Part shown: positions 46,436 through 59,525 of the stretch, in pieces
Numbering within the stretch: the stretch's first letter is position 1
How the letters are laid out: every line of letters begins with the position of its first letter
DNA from: Rhodamnia argentea
Lineage: Eukaryota > Streptophyta > Magnoliopsida > Myrtales > Myrtaceae
NCBI RefSeq assembly: GCF_020921035.1
Contig: NC_063151.1
Coordinates: 26,914,934-26,978,933 of the forward strand
Reading direction: 5' to 3'
DNA: 64,000 bases
The notes under the pieces: model-generated
The model's database searches: none
Seen by the model: the letters and a program-made list of their open reading frames with translations, nothing else
What the model was told of the DNA's origin: nothing
Program-made: the position numbers and the translations under genes

Positions 46436-49400
46436 ATGAGTGAAGAATCTACAGTCAACCTTTTTCCTCAGAAACATGTTATCTAAATGAAGTTGCTCAA
46501 GGAGGAGAGACATTATAGGTTTTCACGTTCGTTTTGGAGATTCCTTGCTCTACACATTAAGTTGGGTTTCTGTCTTTTCTCTACAGCCAGATTAAGTGTT
46601 TCCCTTCTCCTTAGTCAGAGGCAGGCGATTCGCATCCAAATTATGAAAACTTGGACACCAAGATAGTCCAATTCGGTACAATTCTTTGCAAAGATCATTA
46701 CCGATGGCGACAGGTGCATGTGATGTGCGTGAGTCACTATAGTTAACTTGTTCCTTGTACATATCCTACATCGGCCGATGGTGCTTGTGGATGATTCTTT
46801 CTATACTAACAGTGCGATATCTACTATCCATCGTTCCCCGGGGTGATTCTACAGTTAATCGACCATCCTATATATAATTTCCACCTGATTTATAACTGAT
46901 TCAGTTCGCAAAATGAAAAAATTTTTCTTTTTCTTTTTTTGTCTGTAATGAGATAAGTATAATCTCCCCTTTAAATGATTTGCCTTCTTTTTCCAATCAA
47001 CAATGATGCATGCCAGCCTAAAAACTTTAAACCCTAGTCCCTTGATTTTCCAGGAAGGCTTGCAAATTTGAGTGTAAAGCAACTTCTAACGAAAGAGTCA
47101 TGCAAAACGTGATTAAGGTGGCCATGCATTGAAAAGCATGAGACAAACTGTTTCTTCTCCCTTTTCCGACAAAGTGCAGAATCTCTTTATTCATCTTCTT
47201 CTCAAAACCAGCACAGGATCAATAATCAACATGTTTAGCAGGATATGTTGCTAATAGAATGTACAACTTGCTTTTCTAGGTGCTTGTCAAGAGAGAGCTT
47301 TTGTTGGAGAATAAACTTTTTTCATTTTTGCTTCTTCCCTTTTTTTTGGGGGGGTCTCTGTGTGTCTTTTTTCTTGTGAAACAAGAGTAAGGAAGAGGTG
47401 AGTGCGCTTGTGATGGAAGATAAAGGGACCAAACAAGATTCTAGGTTTAATGTTGCCCATGCATCAATTAATAAAGCAGACCCCTTTGGCATTATTTGTG
47501 GAGCCATCACAGGACGGTAGCTGTGGGAGTTTCTTGTTTTCTTTCCCAGGAAAGCACATGAAAGAATGAGATGGGAAATTCTTTGTCCTCGCTTGAGTAA
47601 AGATTGGTTTTTGTATAGGTCCTTTTCAATGCAAGGACTAATTTTTTTTTTCCCCCCCTGTTTTCTTCTTCTTCTTCCTTCTTGTTTTTTATTAGAAAAT
47701 TCGGACTATCGCGCTAATACTCGTGGAAACACACAAACTTGTTCCGTTCTGGTGCATGGGGTAAGGAATCCATCCACAGAAGGGCGAGTACGGGCCCAAA
47801 TTGCTTTGAGTGAGAGAGATTGCGATTCAAGTACAAAGCCGACGTCGCTCAAATCGATTGCTTAACTACCCATTCTCCCTTCCTTTTATCTTCTCTTGAG
47901 GGTAAAATATGTTGTTTTGGAATGAGATGGCATGACCCAATAGCCAGGAAACATCCTATGATTTGTTACCAGCAAAAATTTGGCTCATTCCCCTAATCTA
48001 GCTCCTTGAGGAAAGCAGGAGACATATAGACGTTGTCATAGCTTTCTGGTTTTATTTCTTTTAAGCATATTCTTCTTTTTTCTGCGTGCCTGATGTCTTT
48101 GCTTCTGAAAAACCCAAAAGACACAGTATCCCAATATCATATATTACAGTTATGATATGGAATTTTCCCTGATCCTACCTGCTCGATTGTGTTAAGTGAA
48201 GATTGAGGAGGATCAGGTTGGTGGTCAAAAGAACAATAAATGCAGCATAATAGCTAAAAGCTACAATGAACAACTTTTTCATTGCTGGACCCAATCTAGG
48301 AATCAAGCATATTAAACTGTATGGAAAGCTACAAACAGAGAGATGATTATGGTAGCAAACAAAAGGTGAAGGTTTGCAATGAAAACCAGAGGATCCCTCA
48401 TGTTTACCTACATGTATGTGCTTTTAAACAAACTTGGCAACGCTAATCGGACGGAGACATCGTCAGACTTTATAATCATAGTGAGCACATGATACAAAGA
48501 TAGCTGCATAAGGATTGTTACTGCATGCAATTCAGTATCTCACACTGAAAAATCCAAGACTGGTGATGGTTAAATTCAAGCACATCTTCCACAGAGAGAG
48601 AGAGAGAGAGAGAGAGCTCTGGCCCTGATTCATGGCATTTTCTCAGGAGAATAATGAAAATGATGGACAACTCAACTGTGAAAAGGACATTCTTAGAAGG
48701 AAAAAATTTTCACCTTTGACAAAATACAAGGAATCCATTGAATGGACAGCAATAACAGAGGACGAGGGCCGTCAATCGGAAATTTTGATCCTTCCTTTTT
48801 CCCTTTAACTCTGGTCTCCAATTATGCCAGAGAGACATGCCACTGCTAGTCACTCCAAAGATTTGCAAAGAAGAAGAAAAGAAAGGCAAGATGAGAAAAT
48901 CTTTTGGCCTTCAAAAGGTAATGCAGCAAATCAAGAATGCCCCCACTGATTTCAATGGCATACAGGAATAAATGCAGCCAAGTTAATATATACCCCACTG
49001 TCCCTACAATCTGTTTCCTTCTCTTCGTGGCAACATCCCTACGAAAGAAAGTGCGCTGATTTTACTCAGTTTTGAAGAAACCGTCTCATCTCATACACAC
49101 CCTCTTTTCCTCTCTACTATACTTGAAAATCCCATGCACTCAAGAACATCATGGAAGCTTTCAGCTTTTCGGGGTTGTCCGGATCGTTTTGCTTATTCGG
49201 TCTCTCAGCGACCCACATGGGGCCAGCTAGCGATCCCCACTGGAAACAACGTGTGCATGCAGGTTTGAGAAGTCAAACTCTAATGGATTCCTGATGCTGT
49301 CCACAATCCTCAAGAAAATGTGAAACTGACTTGTGAACTGTTGCATTGTCCGGTCTTTTTACTCTGCAACTGCTTGTTCCATTGTCCGATTTCTCCTTTT

Positions 49401-50659
49401 TTTTCTTTCGGTTTATTTGTTTTACGGGTTTCCTTTTCATGTCATTGCTTTAAGATACAATGATTAAACAGATCGCGACAACATCAGGTTAGAATGATGC
49501 CGATGCCCATGGTCCTAGCATCTTGCTTGAATGACGGGACCATAACAGATGCGAGTCACAATAATCAACCACCATAATTCGTGCATGTTCAACTTACACG
49601 GCTTTAACATCTCAGTAATCAGTTTTACCACCGTGATTTATCAGATAAAATAATCTTTTGGATCAAGGCCAGGAGATTACAGTGTTAAATAAAATCCTAC
49701 TACCCCCAGTAATGCGCCCAAGTATGCTAGTGCTAGCAGCGCTCTGCAATTCATAAAAGGATATGTCAGATTCCTATTTTTCCTGCCCTAATGCTTCCAG
49801 CATCAATTCTGGGTTATTCAAGAGCTGAAGTTTGAAACAGAAGCTCCAAGAACCACATCAATGCGTGCTATTCTCTATTGAAGATCTTGCAATATCACCT
49901 TACCTTTGGAAAATGAGTCCTTTCTTCTGAAATGCTTTTAAGCTAAAAATGGCTCAACCAACCTCCTCGACAATAGTTTACAAATTAACACAAGAAGGGT
50001 AAAGAAGATCTTGTGAATCTGTTTTCTTCTTTTTGCAGGCTCTAGTTAATTATAATTAGTCTATCCGGAGATGACTGATTGGATTGGATTGATCATTCTG
50101 GCAAAAGTAATTGCAGATGCATAATCACCAACTTCATGTACTGAAATGAGCAATATAACGAAGAATATTTGCCAATTTTGTTCAATTTGCCACGCCTCTA
50201 TCAATTATAGATCGAGAAGAGTTCTCTAAACAATAACCAGATTCAAAGTCAAAACCACTAATATGATTCAGTAAACATCATCCAGTGCAAATCGTCTTTG
50301 AATGTCATTCATCATGTACTTCCTCACAAGCACACACTTAACTCAACCTTGTTGCACTGTTTACAGCATAGACATTGACAAACGAAGCTAGAAAGCAGGA
50401 TATGTTTAAACAAGGTGTAGACAAAATTCACCAATCATAAGTTACCAGTAAGTATCTCAATCCAGTTCAAGGAAAAGTAATTCGACTTCTATGAACACAA
50501 TCACTATGTTGCTATCATGATACACTCCTGTAATTGTCCCAAATTTGTTTTGACAAAGTTTGTTTGTATCTTCAGCATCAATAAGTCCTTTTGATGCCAT
50601 TGTATATAGGTGCACAGTTTGAGTTGACAACAAGTCGTTGAACCCATCGTATGGACTCT
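43838..50659. other. Gene-poor intergenic region
   Basis: About 6.8 kb without a gene I can support. It contains fragments resembling other foldback-element arms (about 44540-44720 and 45580-45700, with GGTTTAGGACTCAATTAG motifs), GA microsatellites at 46386-46432 and about 48594-48616, and isolated open frames without recognisable domains. The last 300 bp are the probable 3' UTR of the IQD gene. Confidence 0.55.
46386..46432. repeat. (GA)n microsatellite
   Basis: An uninterrupted GA run of about 47 bp. Confidence 0.95.
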
Positions 50660-53178
50660 TCAATGAAGTTGATTCCTTACCTGATCTTGCCTCTCCAACT
50701 GTATAGGGGGATAAAGATCCTTCGAAAAATTTATTGACTGAATGGAACCAGAGATACTTCTTGTATCCCCACTGCAAAGTGCCATCGATTTGTTACAAAA
50801 TTGTAACTCTTCCAGTAGTTGTCTCTGCATATCATGATAAGAATATCTGCAAGCTTGTTTAGCCTTAGCTGATTCAGTGAGATTCATATAGCTTGGTTTA
50901 TAAACTTTGGTCTCTTCTCCTCTTTCAACCATCAGCACCTTAGACACTGGAGTCAGAGAGGCAGATGTTGAAGCTGACGTTGTGCTTTCACCATAGAGGG
51001 ATTCTGAGATTGGATCTGAAGATGAGCCAGTAATTTGACAGCTGGAAGGAGGTTTAGCACAGACTTTGGTAGTTATATTGTTACGTCTCACTCTAACCAA
51101 ATCATGGTCAGAAAAACATGAATGGTTACTGACACGATGGTCTTGACTTTTTCGAGAAAAGACAGTTGCTTCTGATTGTCTACTGTGGGTTTCTTCCATT
51201 AACCTGTTCTCCCATGGCTTAGTTGCCATCCAACGATCTAACCAGCTCCATCCTGAGCTACTCTTATCCAAATGTCTGAGAGACTCTGCAGACTTATATT
51301 TCCTTGAATTTGGGCTTGCACTTGATCTTGGTTGCTGAGACAAAGTATGCATTAAGAGATCAATTATGGTGCACAAAAATTTAAAAAACAAGTAATATTG
51401 ACCAACATGAAGAATCCTTTAACAACTCAAAATTATGAAAATGTGCAAAGAGAATTCACAGTTGCCAGAGAATTCACAAATCTGTTACCTGTTGAGCTAG
51501 GGAATATGCCAGTGCTCTCTCTCGCTTGATGAGTGCTTCTTGTCTCATTTGTAGCTTTGTCTTGACTTCTTGCAGAGTGCCAGGGCTAGCACACCAACGT
51601 TGCTGAAATTCACCATGGTATACATTGAGATTTGATTATAATTCCCAGACAAAGTAACAGTGAAAGAAATAGGATCTGCTTGATCAGGTGAAAAGAGTCC
51701 CATCTTTTCATGATTAGTGAAAGTGGCCTGAACCTATACCTCTGCCTGCCTAGAGGGATCCGCTTGATCAGAATGTTCAGCAAATAAATTTTGGATATCT
51801 TGCCCTTCTGAAGATGTTCTTACAGACTGTGCCCTCACGCGAGCTTGAGCTCGAACAAGGGCCTGCATGCACCTGAGTGTTATTGCAGCTTGCTTTCGGA
51901 CCTGGCGGCCACGATAAATGGCCTGAATACGGACAACTGCTCTCAAGGCTCTCAAAGCACGCCTTGCCTACATATTTGGAGCAGTGCAATAAGAAGAAAC
52001 CAGTTCGACACAATCACGAGTTGATTCAGACACAAAGCATGCAGATGCTGCTTAGAACTGCTTACTCAAAATGCAGATTTCAAGTCCATTGAAAATGCTA
52101 ATTGAAAGGGAACTTTGCCAATAAACGAGGTCGAACATGTTTATCGGCTAATAATCTCTGGCCTACGATGTAGATTATGTAAGCCCAAAATATCAGCTTG
52201 CAAAAGTAAGCAAATTAGAGAATTCTTCATGATTCTGAAAAGGAGCAAAGTTCTACAATTTCTGTAAGCACCAAGTAACATGCTTAACAAAGTCAACTTA
52301 ATCTAGCCTTATGCAGAATCAGGACCTAGAAGAGCTACATCGATTTCATCAAAGCTTTTTGACAGTTGATATGATAGAAGTCAAAAGTCTTTGCTTCATA
52401 TACTCATCGAGCAAGCAAAGCAAAGATAATTCATAATGATTCTAAGCTAAAGGCGCTCGTGGTAACACCTGATATTGGTATCACTCAGGACCAAACCGCG
52501 ATCTATAGCAAAGAAAGAGCAAAACTAACAAAAACAACATTTAGCAAAGCAAGAGCAAAACTAACAAAAACAACATTTCTTTATTTAGCTTGAAAGTAAG
52601 AGTCAAGAAGAGAAATGGGAATCGGGAAAACAAATGTACCAAGAATGCCCTAAATGCAGTCTGAATCCGGATTGCGGCCCATTCTTGCTTGATGACCACA
52701 AAATTCTTTGGTGGAGCGCGAAGCAGAGTAGCCATTGCAGAGGCCAATGCAGCATCATCAAGGGTGCACGAGGAATCGGACAGCTCCGAAGCCGCAATGT
52801 GGCTCCCCTTCAATCGCTTCCCCATTAAACCGATCCCCTCGGAGGAGCTCCTCCATAGCCTCCATTTCTTCTTTCCCTTCTCAACAACCTTCTCCTATGA
52901 CATTTACACATATCCAAGTCAAAATTCGAGAGACCCTCTACAATTTGACAAGATGCAACTCAACCAAAAGTTCCAATGCCCATGTTACTGTGCTCAAAAT
53001 GCAGACTCCCATATTTATGTAACTTCAAACGCAGGACACTGACTGGGTACCCTTAAATCTGTCATGACAACAAGAAATCTAAACCCTAAGAACCTGTTTA
53101 TAGCTCAATACTATCTTTTCGCACCCTGCAAGGAAGATTCAGCTCGGAAATAGAAGGAAACGGTCTATAATGCCCAAA

Positions 53179-53210
<32 letters not shown>

Positions 53211-53455
53211 AACACACACAGCTTACTAGACAGAATCTAAACCCAAGAACAAGATTGCACAGTGAAGGAGATTAGATTCTTTCAGTGGACAGAGTGGCAC
53301 GTGAACATGGCCCGGACGCCAGGACAAGCTTGACAGCGAAATAAAGGACAGCGAGAGCAGTTTAAGTGGGACTTTACTCGATCGCTGTTGGGCTGGGACT
53401 TTCTGTGACTGTGAGGGATGAGCGACTTCAGCCATTTGCCTCCGGACGCGCCCAT
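50660..53455 (-). CDS. IQD (IQ67-domain) calmodulin-binding scaffold protein
   Basis: IQD proteins bind calmodulin through IQ motifs and act as scaffolds at microtubules, plasma membrane or nucleus. Five exons (53378-53455, 52640-52894, 51740-51967, 51489-51602, 50660-51334) join in frame to 449 codons, all phase 0. The N-terminus [13 protein letters not shown] is the family signature and fixes the start, though an in-frame ATG lies upstream. The IQ67 domain spans exons 2 and 3: [18 protein letters not shown], then [17 protein letters not shown], then [18 protein letters not shown]. The intron between AFRAFL and ARRAL is the position conserved in the family. Downstream come [20 protein letters not shown] and [14 protein letters not shown], which are also typical. 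The arrangement resembles the IQD5-8 group, but I do not assign a number. The protein is basic and Ser-rich, as usual. Confidence 0.92.
53177..53212. repeat. (GAAA)n microsatellite in IQD intron 1
   Basis: A tetranucleotide run of about 36 bp between exons 1 and 2. Confidence 0.9.
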
Positions 53456-54519
53456 CGAAGACGAACAAGAGGAGCTGCGAGACGAAGAAGAGTTATGCAC
53501 GGGTAACGGGGAAATGAGGTTGTGGTAACTGGTACGTGAGCTAGAGAGAGAAAAGGGAGAGACAGAGACAGAGACAGAGAGGCAGAGAGGCGTTTGAATT
53601 TCGAATTTTGAAAGGAAAAGGAAGGGGCAACACCCTCAACCTGCTGTAACGTAACGGCCATGAAGACACGCCATCATTGACTTTCTTTTCTTTAATATGC
53701 AGCCCAAAGTGTTCTCCTTCTCCTTCTCCTCCTTCTTCTTCCTCCTCCTTTTTCTTTTCTTTCTTTTTTTTTTCAATTGTTCCGTCGAATCTCTCTCTCC
53801 TTTTCTTTTTTTGTCTGGGGGCCTTGCTTGAGTTCTTCACCACTTCTTCCTCCGACATTTTTTTGTTGAACTTGTCATCTTCCCGCTTTGTTCGATTTGT
53901 ACGTTTAAATTCTGATCACGGGCTTTAAGGCCTTACTTGTTCTGACTAATTACGCACATAAAAAGAATCAAGGACGACCCTCATCATCGATCTTCGCCGG
54001 ACTCTTAATTTGGGTTGACAACCCACCGATGCCTAGATTTAAGTAAGGGCCGAACCACCCTCACATGATGGTAGCCACTAGCCCACCATCTTTAGAAGGG
54101 GTCAGGGTAAGGGCAACGGGCTCTATCACTACTCGCAAAGCCGAGGTTGCTGCTCCTCTTCCTCGTCACAACGAGGATCGGCGGTCGGACCTAGGCATTC
54201 TCAAAGGTTGCCGGTTGACGACACTCTCTTTCTCTCTTGATTACTAACAGTTTTGTCTTTTCTTCTTCTATTTTGGGCGTCGCAGGAAGATTTCTAATAG
54301 GCGCTTGTCAAGTAAAAGCTTAACCCATGTGGTGTCGATACTTGGCACTTCAGCAATTCGACGAGATAAGTAACAAATGGCGACGGGACGACTTGAGGCT
54401 ACAAATTCATCTAGCCAGAGGACTGGATTTATGCAATAGCAATGGCGACAATAGAACAAGAAAAAAGTTCGATTGATATACACTTTCTTTTTCTTTTTTA
54501 TCGGACAATGACAAGTTGA

Positions 54520-55125
54520 AATGATCCGGTTTAACTCATGATATTAGTGTCGGCAGTAAATCAAGGTTTCGTGTCTATTAGGTAAGCAATCTACATATTT
54601 TTTTCGTAAGGACCTAAATAAGTTCTCCTCCAAGGACCCATCCTAAAACCGGGAACCGCTCACTAAGAGCTGGTTTCGAAAAATTGTAAATTGAGAACCG
54701 TCCATTGGTTCCATGAATCCACTTGGAAACTAGACCTTCGATCCGGTCCGGTTCCTGGATGGGTCAATGGAATTGGTTCTCGCCAAGTAAATGGAGGTGA
54801 CCAAGAGCGAGAGAGGGAGACGATGAACGGTCAGAGGTGCGGCCATGAGTCGATGGGAGTCGAGGCCGTGAGTCGATGGGAGTCAAGGTCACGAATCAAC
54901 AGACGGAGATGGAGAGACCGACATGAGTAAGAGTTTGAGACAGATGAGCGAGTTTCAAATTAAGAATTTAAGATTTTTTTGTTATGATTATAATTAGATA
55001 ACATTAGCGATCCAGTCCGAGAGGGCAGTTCCCTAATTAGAACCGAGAACCGAACCGATTTCCTTAGGAACCACCAATTTTGGGCAGTCCGAGTGGTTTC
55101 CTATTCCTTTGCACGCCCCTAGGCC
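54520..55125. mobile_element. Aged hAT-like non-autonomous element
   Basis: The interior matches the element at 57959-58654: GAACCG-rich stretches, and CCGGTTCCTGGATGGGTCAATGG against CCGGTTCACAGATGGGTCCATGG (compared in short blocks). The right end reads GCACGCCCCTAG, like other hAT right ends here. The left end is not defined. Confidence 0.45.
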
Positions 55126-56581
55126 TTGGATCCCATCGGGATACCCTACAGCTTGGGCTTTCACCGTGAACCAATTGCTCTCAAACCTCCAAACGAATAT
55201 TCTTCTCGTCCCAGAAAAAAAAGATGAGGAAATATTCTATCACTTTATGTTTGCTAAAAAAATTTTGCCACATGCATTTGTCAATTGAGTGGTAAGCTTA
55301 AGGCCCGTCCGTTTAGCTGGAAATCAATGATTTTGAAAATATTTTCCCGAAATGGATAGTTTGTATCGCTTAAAATGATTAATTAATAAGAGACATTTAT
55401 CATTATCGAGAACAATTAATGCCCCTACATTTTCGTGATCAATGAAAAAAAAATTCATTTATGTATTTTTGTAATTATTTTTAAGGAAATATTTTTTAAA
55501 TCATTTATTTTTGCGAAAAAAAGACTGAACCCAAGCTACAACAATCTTTCATTGAAGAGCGATCATCAGACAAAAGCTCCAGTAATACTCCTGAGTCCTG
55601 ACGTACTAAAATCTTTCATTTGATACAACGTTATGTCACTCCCCATCCCAAACCAACTTCGGTACATCTTTGTCTAGCTTACCTCAAATTCAAAACTATC
55701 CCGTCCAACATAAAGCCATCCATTCTTCACTTTAGTTTGGAAATAAAAAAGGAAGGCATGGCTAACCCGAACCGTGAAAAGCAACAATATTTCGTCCATG
55801 TCGGTTTCGCGCCCTTACTGTTCGAAATTTTTGTACTTTTAATTTGTTCAGCCGAGTCTCGTGCTCGTACAAGTTTTCTAACCAAGTTCCTCCAATTTCG
55901 AATTTGATCAAATTCAAATGACGTGCCCCTCATGCCGTAATGTATTGTAGAGAAAAATTTACGCAATGTGGGTGCTCAAGCGGGCGTCCACATTGGAAAT
56001 ATCGTGTGCCTCTATATAGGCTAAATTTCATCCCCCATCATACTTTACCGCCATCTGTATAAATCAGTTTTTTCCGGCGCATGTCCACGTGGTGACGCGA
56101 GATATACATATCTCATCCGCCTCATAATTTTGGCGACGTTCGACAACCACGTCAACTGAATTTAATCATATTTGGCGTTCGCCGATACGAGTAAAAAAAC
56201 TATGAAAATAGGAGAATTTGGGACGTTATCTGCTTCGAATTAGCATCGGTGAAGATTAAAATCACCGATCTTTTATCTTATTAACGAACTACATTTGAAA
56301 AGCTCTGCAATTCCTGACCTTTCCCGGAGATCCGATTCTCTTTTTCTTTGGCAGGAGGGGCGAGGGAATAAATGGTGTCTGCAACTTTTGATTTCCTTCT
56401 TCCTTTTACAGGAGTAAGGCCACAGCCATCAGATGAAAAGAAGAAGTCCCACTTCGCCATTTATGAAGTCTGCACAGATTTATTGGTTTGTTCATGAGGT
56501 AACTCCTGCAGGGAGCTTCTCAGAGATGCCACAGAAAAAAAAAAAAAGATTCTTCCATGGAATAGTATCTTTAAGACTGAT

Positions 56582-56584
<3 letters not shown>

Positions 56585-56618
<34 letters not shown>
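56585..56618. repeat. (GA)n microsatellite upstream of EPFL copy A
   Basis: A GA run of about 34 bp. The corresponding site of copy B (about 61950) has only a short, interrupted GA stretch. Confidence 0.9.
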
Positions 56619-56621
<3 letters not shown>

Positions 56622-56898
56622 TTGACTTTGCTTGTGTTGAAAGGAACAACTTTTGATTTTATCTGGGGAGTTGGGGAGACGATTTCACGAGCTTCGAGTT
56701 GTCAAATGGAGGAGGAGGAGCTGATAACTCCTTCCATCAGCCTCTTCTTCTTAGCTATGTAAAGCTGGAACGACTTTGCTTGTGGAAGCAAAGAAGATAT
56801 ATCTCCACTCCAGCCCACCAATGCCAGAGAGGAGCAGAGATTCAGAGAGAACTTTTGTTTGCTTTTCGTGAACAGGGGCTCTTTTGGGTAACTTTCAT

Positions 56899-56909
56899 TA
56901 TATATATAC
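56899..56909 (+). promoter_or_regulatory. Probable TATA box of EPFL copy A
   Basis: TATATATATA lies about 165 bp upstream of the ATG at 57071, followed by a transcribed-looking GA-rich leader. In copy B the corresponding site reads CACTATATTAAG. Confidence 0.45.
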
Positions 56910-57070
56910 ACTCTGTCGATCATCATCGTCCGCATCCGCATCGAAGCTCACCCTTTTGCTAATCATCATCTGCATCATCGCGAGCAGGAGCAAGGAAAGG
57001 AAAAGATCAGAAATTTCCCATCATTGGAAATCGAGTCTGAGAGAGAGCGAGAGTGGAGCGGGGAGTAGGG

Positions 57071-57728
57071 ATGATGCTGATGATCATGAAGAGAAGCTGC
57101 GTGGCTCTCGTGCTGGTTCTGCAGTTGCTGAGTGGGGTCTCCGCAAGAAGCTCGGTTTTTGCACGTAATGGCTATGATCGTCACGGGGTTGCTCTTCATC
57201 AAACTGGTTAGCTTACCCTTTGCCTTCTCCTCACTCTTTTTTCTTGGCCATGAAACCCAGTTCACATGTCATGAGTATCTTTTCAGCGAGATCTGTTGAG
57301 GACAGACTCCTTATGACTTCATTCTCTGGTTGCCACAAAATATCTTCTTCATCCTCATTTGAATTCTCGTGTCCACCATAGACACTGACCCATCTCACCA
57401 TATTCTCCACAATGGCCGAGCAGAGACCGACCCGGAGATGCTTCCATCTTCAAAGCACCCAAGGACCTTATCAGAGAGAGCGCAAGAAGAGATCAGGAGC
57501 GGTGATGATGATGATGAACAAGAAGAAGAAGATGGGAAGCAAATGGGAGTGAGCAAGATCGGGTCGAGCCCACCGAGGTGCGAGCACAAGTGCTATGGCT
57601 GCACGCCCTGCGAAGCCACCCAAGTGCCAGCCACCCACGACGGGCACGCCCATGTCCGGGTCCAATACACCAACTACGAGCCCGAGGGTTGGAAGTGCAA
57701 GTGCGGCCCTGCCCTCTATACACCTTGA
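57071..57728 (+). CDS. EPF-like (EPFL) secreted cysteine-rich signalling peptide, intact copy A
   Basis: EPF/EPFL peptides are secreted ligands of ERECTA-family receptor kinases and TMM. They control stomatal patterning, organ growth and inflorescence form. Two exons (57071-57206 and 57382-57728) join in frame to 160 codons. The N-terminus has a hydrophobic signal peptide (CVALVLVLQLLSGVSA). An acidic propeptide follows (GDDDDEQEEEDG). The C-terminal domain starts GSSPPRCEHKCYGCTPCEA and ends EGWKCKCGPALYTP, with six Cys in the EPF spacing and the usual C-terminal aromatic-x-Pro ending. Of several in-frame Met codons at the start, the first (57071) is used here. The exact EPFL subgroup is not assigned. 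Its paralogue lies 5.4 kb downstream. Confidence 0.92.
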
Positions 57729-57958
57729 CCCTTCCATTGACGAAACACAAGGATCTCTCAATCTTTATTTCCTTCAAAGTTCGATGTAATTACTAATTGA
57801 CATGTTTCTCGCTTTTCGTAAATGCGTTTTGCCACTCTAAGGTGATAAATAAGCATTACTAACTTGGGAGTTAGATTAATGTTCAAAACAAAAATATTTA
57901 TGACGTCAGCACTAATTAAAGGGAGAAAGGCTTGGAGGCGTTTTATTATATCAAGTAT

Positions 57959-58654
57959 TAGGAGTGATCGGTTCCACGGTGGGTGGTTCTCACCCTAGAA
58001 TCGAGAACCATCCGCTAGGGACCGGTTCCGCAAAATGAGAATCATGAACCAACCGCTCGTTCCATAGACCCATCGGAGAAGCGAACCACCGTTTCGGACC
58101 GGTTCTAGATCCGGTTCACAGATGGGTCCATGGAACCGGTCTTATCGAGTACCGAGCACCAACATCGGTTAAAAAAGATTGTACACGAGTGAGCCGATGA
58201 AGCCTTTCCCATGGGATAAAGAGACAGCATGAGCATCCGGCTTCAAACCATTACATCACAATTTGCCCCAAAAGATAATGAACCGAAGTTTGCAATCTTT
58301 AGCACTAAAAGTCCAAACTAGAGCTTAGTGTGGTCATCGACTCAATTAACAACTTAACATCATCGACCTAAGTTTAGTAAATAACGCACTCAAATCCTTC
58401 ACCCTTCTAATATACGGTTGGTCACGTGATTGAGAAAAATAATAAAAATATATATATTTTATATAAATAGATTTGGTCCGGTTGGTCCGAGTGGGTGGTT
58501 TTCACTTAAAACCAAGAACCGAACCGGTATCCGCCAATTCCAGTAAATTGGAATCGAGAACTGGACCAAGACCTGGTATGAACCATCCAAAATTAGCTGG
58601 TTGAGTACGATTCGCTTCGGTTCGGGTGGATCCAAATTTTTTTGCTCACCCCTA
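57959..58654. mobile_element. hAT-like non-autonomous element
   Basis: The termini TAGGAGTGA and TCACCCCTA are inverted repeats, and both subterminal regions carry GAACCG/CGGTTC motifs. Flanks TCAAGTAT and GTAAGTGT agree at only 5 of 8 bases, so the duplication has decayed or the boundary is off by a few bases. Confidence 0.6.
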
Positions 58655-58660
58655 GTAAGT

Positions 58661-59525
58661 GTGGCATCAGCACTATTAAGGGGGGTTAAGCTTAAAGGTT
58701 CGAGCATGTCCAGTAGCTCCCACGAGATTCAATGAAGGGTTCAAAACGGGGTTCGAATCGGAGGAGAAGAAAAGGCAGAAAAGTAGGTGACCAATTACCA
58801 GAAAAGAAGCAAAGAAAAGAAAAAAATTTCAAGACATTCAAAAAATTTACGTAAAATGGCGTCTTCGTCTAAATTTGTCTATGTCAGATTGTTGGTCATG
58901 ACACATAGGATGTCTCTCAATGAACCACGTGAGAAATTCCAACGGAGACTTGATCAATAGAACTTGATTATGTTGTTACTCAAAGATTGATGACCATATT
59001 CATATAATCGAAAGGTTTAGGGCATGTTAGCTATTCTCCACCTATGTGATTATGCTACCACTGAGGTTGTTATTAGAACGGCGCATTATATTAGCACTAG
59101 TATGGCGTCAGTGCTATTAAAGGGGGTTAAGCTTAAAGGTTCGAGCATGTCCAATAGCTCCCACAAGATTCAATGAAGGGTTCAAAAAGGGGTTCCAATC
59201 TGAGGAGAAGAAAGAGAGAAAAGAAGGCGACCAGTTACTAGAAAAGAAGGAAAGAAAAGAAAAAAATTCAAGACATTCAAAAAATTTAAGCAAACTGGTG
59301 TCTTCGTCTAAATTCGTCTATGTCAAATTGTTGGTCATGACACATAGGATGACTCTTAATGACTTGATAACCTTGTGAGAAATTCTAAGGGAGACTTGGT
59401 GAAGAGAACTTGATTATATTGTTACTCAAATATTGATGACTATATTGATATAATCGAAAGGTTCAGGGCATGTTAGCTATTCTCCACCTATGTGATTATG
59501 TTTCCACCAAGGTTGTTGTTAGAAT
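58661..59525 (+). repeat. Two-copy direct tandem repeat, unit about 440 bp
   Basis: The first unit starts at 58661 (GTGGCATCAGCACTATTAAG) and the second at about 59102 (ATGGCGTCAGTGCTATTAAA). They match through GTTCGAGCATGTCCA, CAAGACATTCAAAAAATTTA, TGGTCATGACACATAGGATG and ATGTTAGCTATTCTCCACC. Neither unit codes for a recognisable protein. A short stretch resembling the unit start also lies at 57901, just left of the hAT-like element. Confidence 0.9.

Larger units (their letters stand above)
53456..56898. other. Intergenic region between divergent IQD and EPFL genes
   Basis: This holds the IQD promoter, pyrimidine-rich on the plus strand (53690-53820), then an aged hAT-like element (about 54520-55125), then the left part of the EPFL segmental duplication. 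No further gene is supported. Confidence 0.55.
55130..57780. repeat. EPFL segmental duplication, copy A
   Basis: Blocks of this stretch recur in the same order at about 60820-63380. Shared items include CCAATTGC followed by CTCAAA, the AATAAATGG(T/C)GTCTGCAAC promoter block, ATGAGGTAACTCCTGCAGGG, and both EPFL exons. Similarity is broken by indels and is weaker than in the invertase-GLYR duplication, so this one is older. Confidence 0.75.

Noticed and set aside
49140..49260. Possible microRNA precursor
   Set aside because: I checked for mature sequences of common conserved plant miRNAs here and elsewhere and found none. No convincing hairpin was seen by eye.
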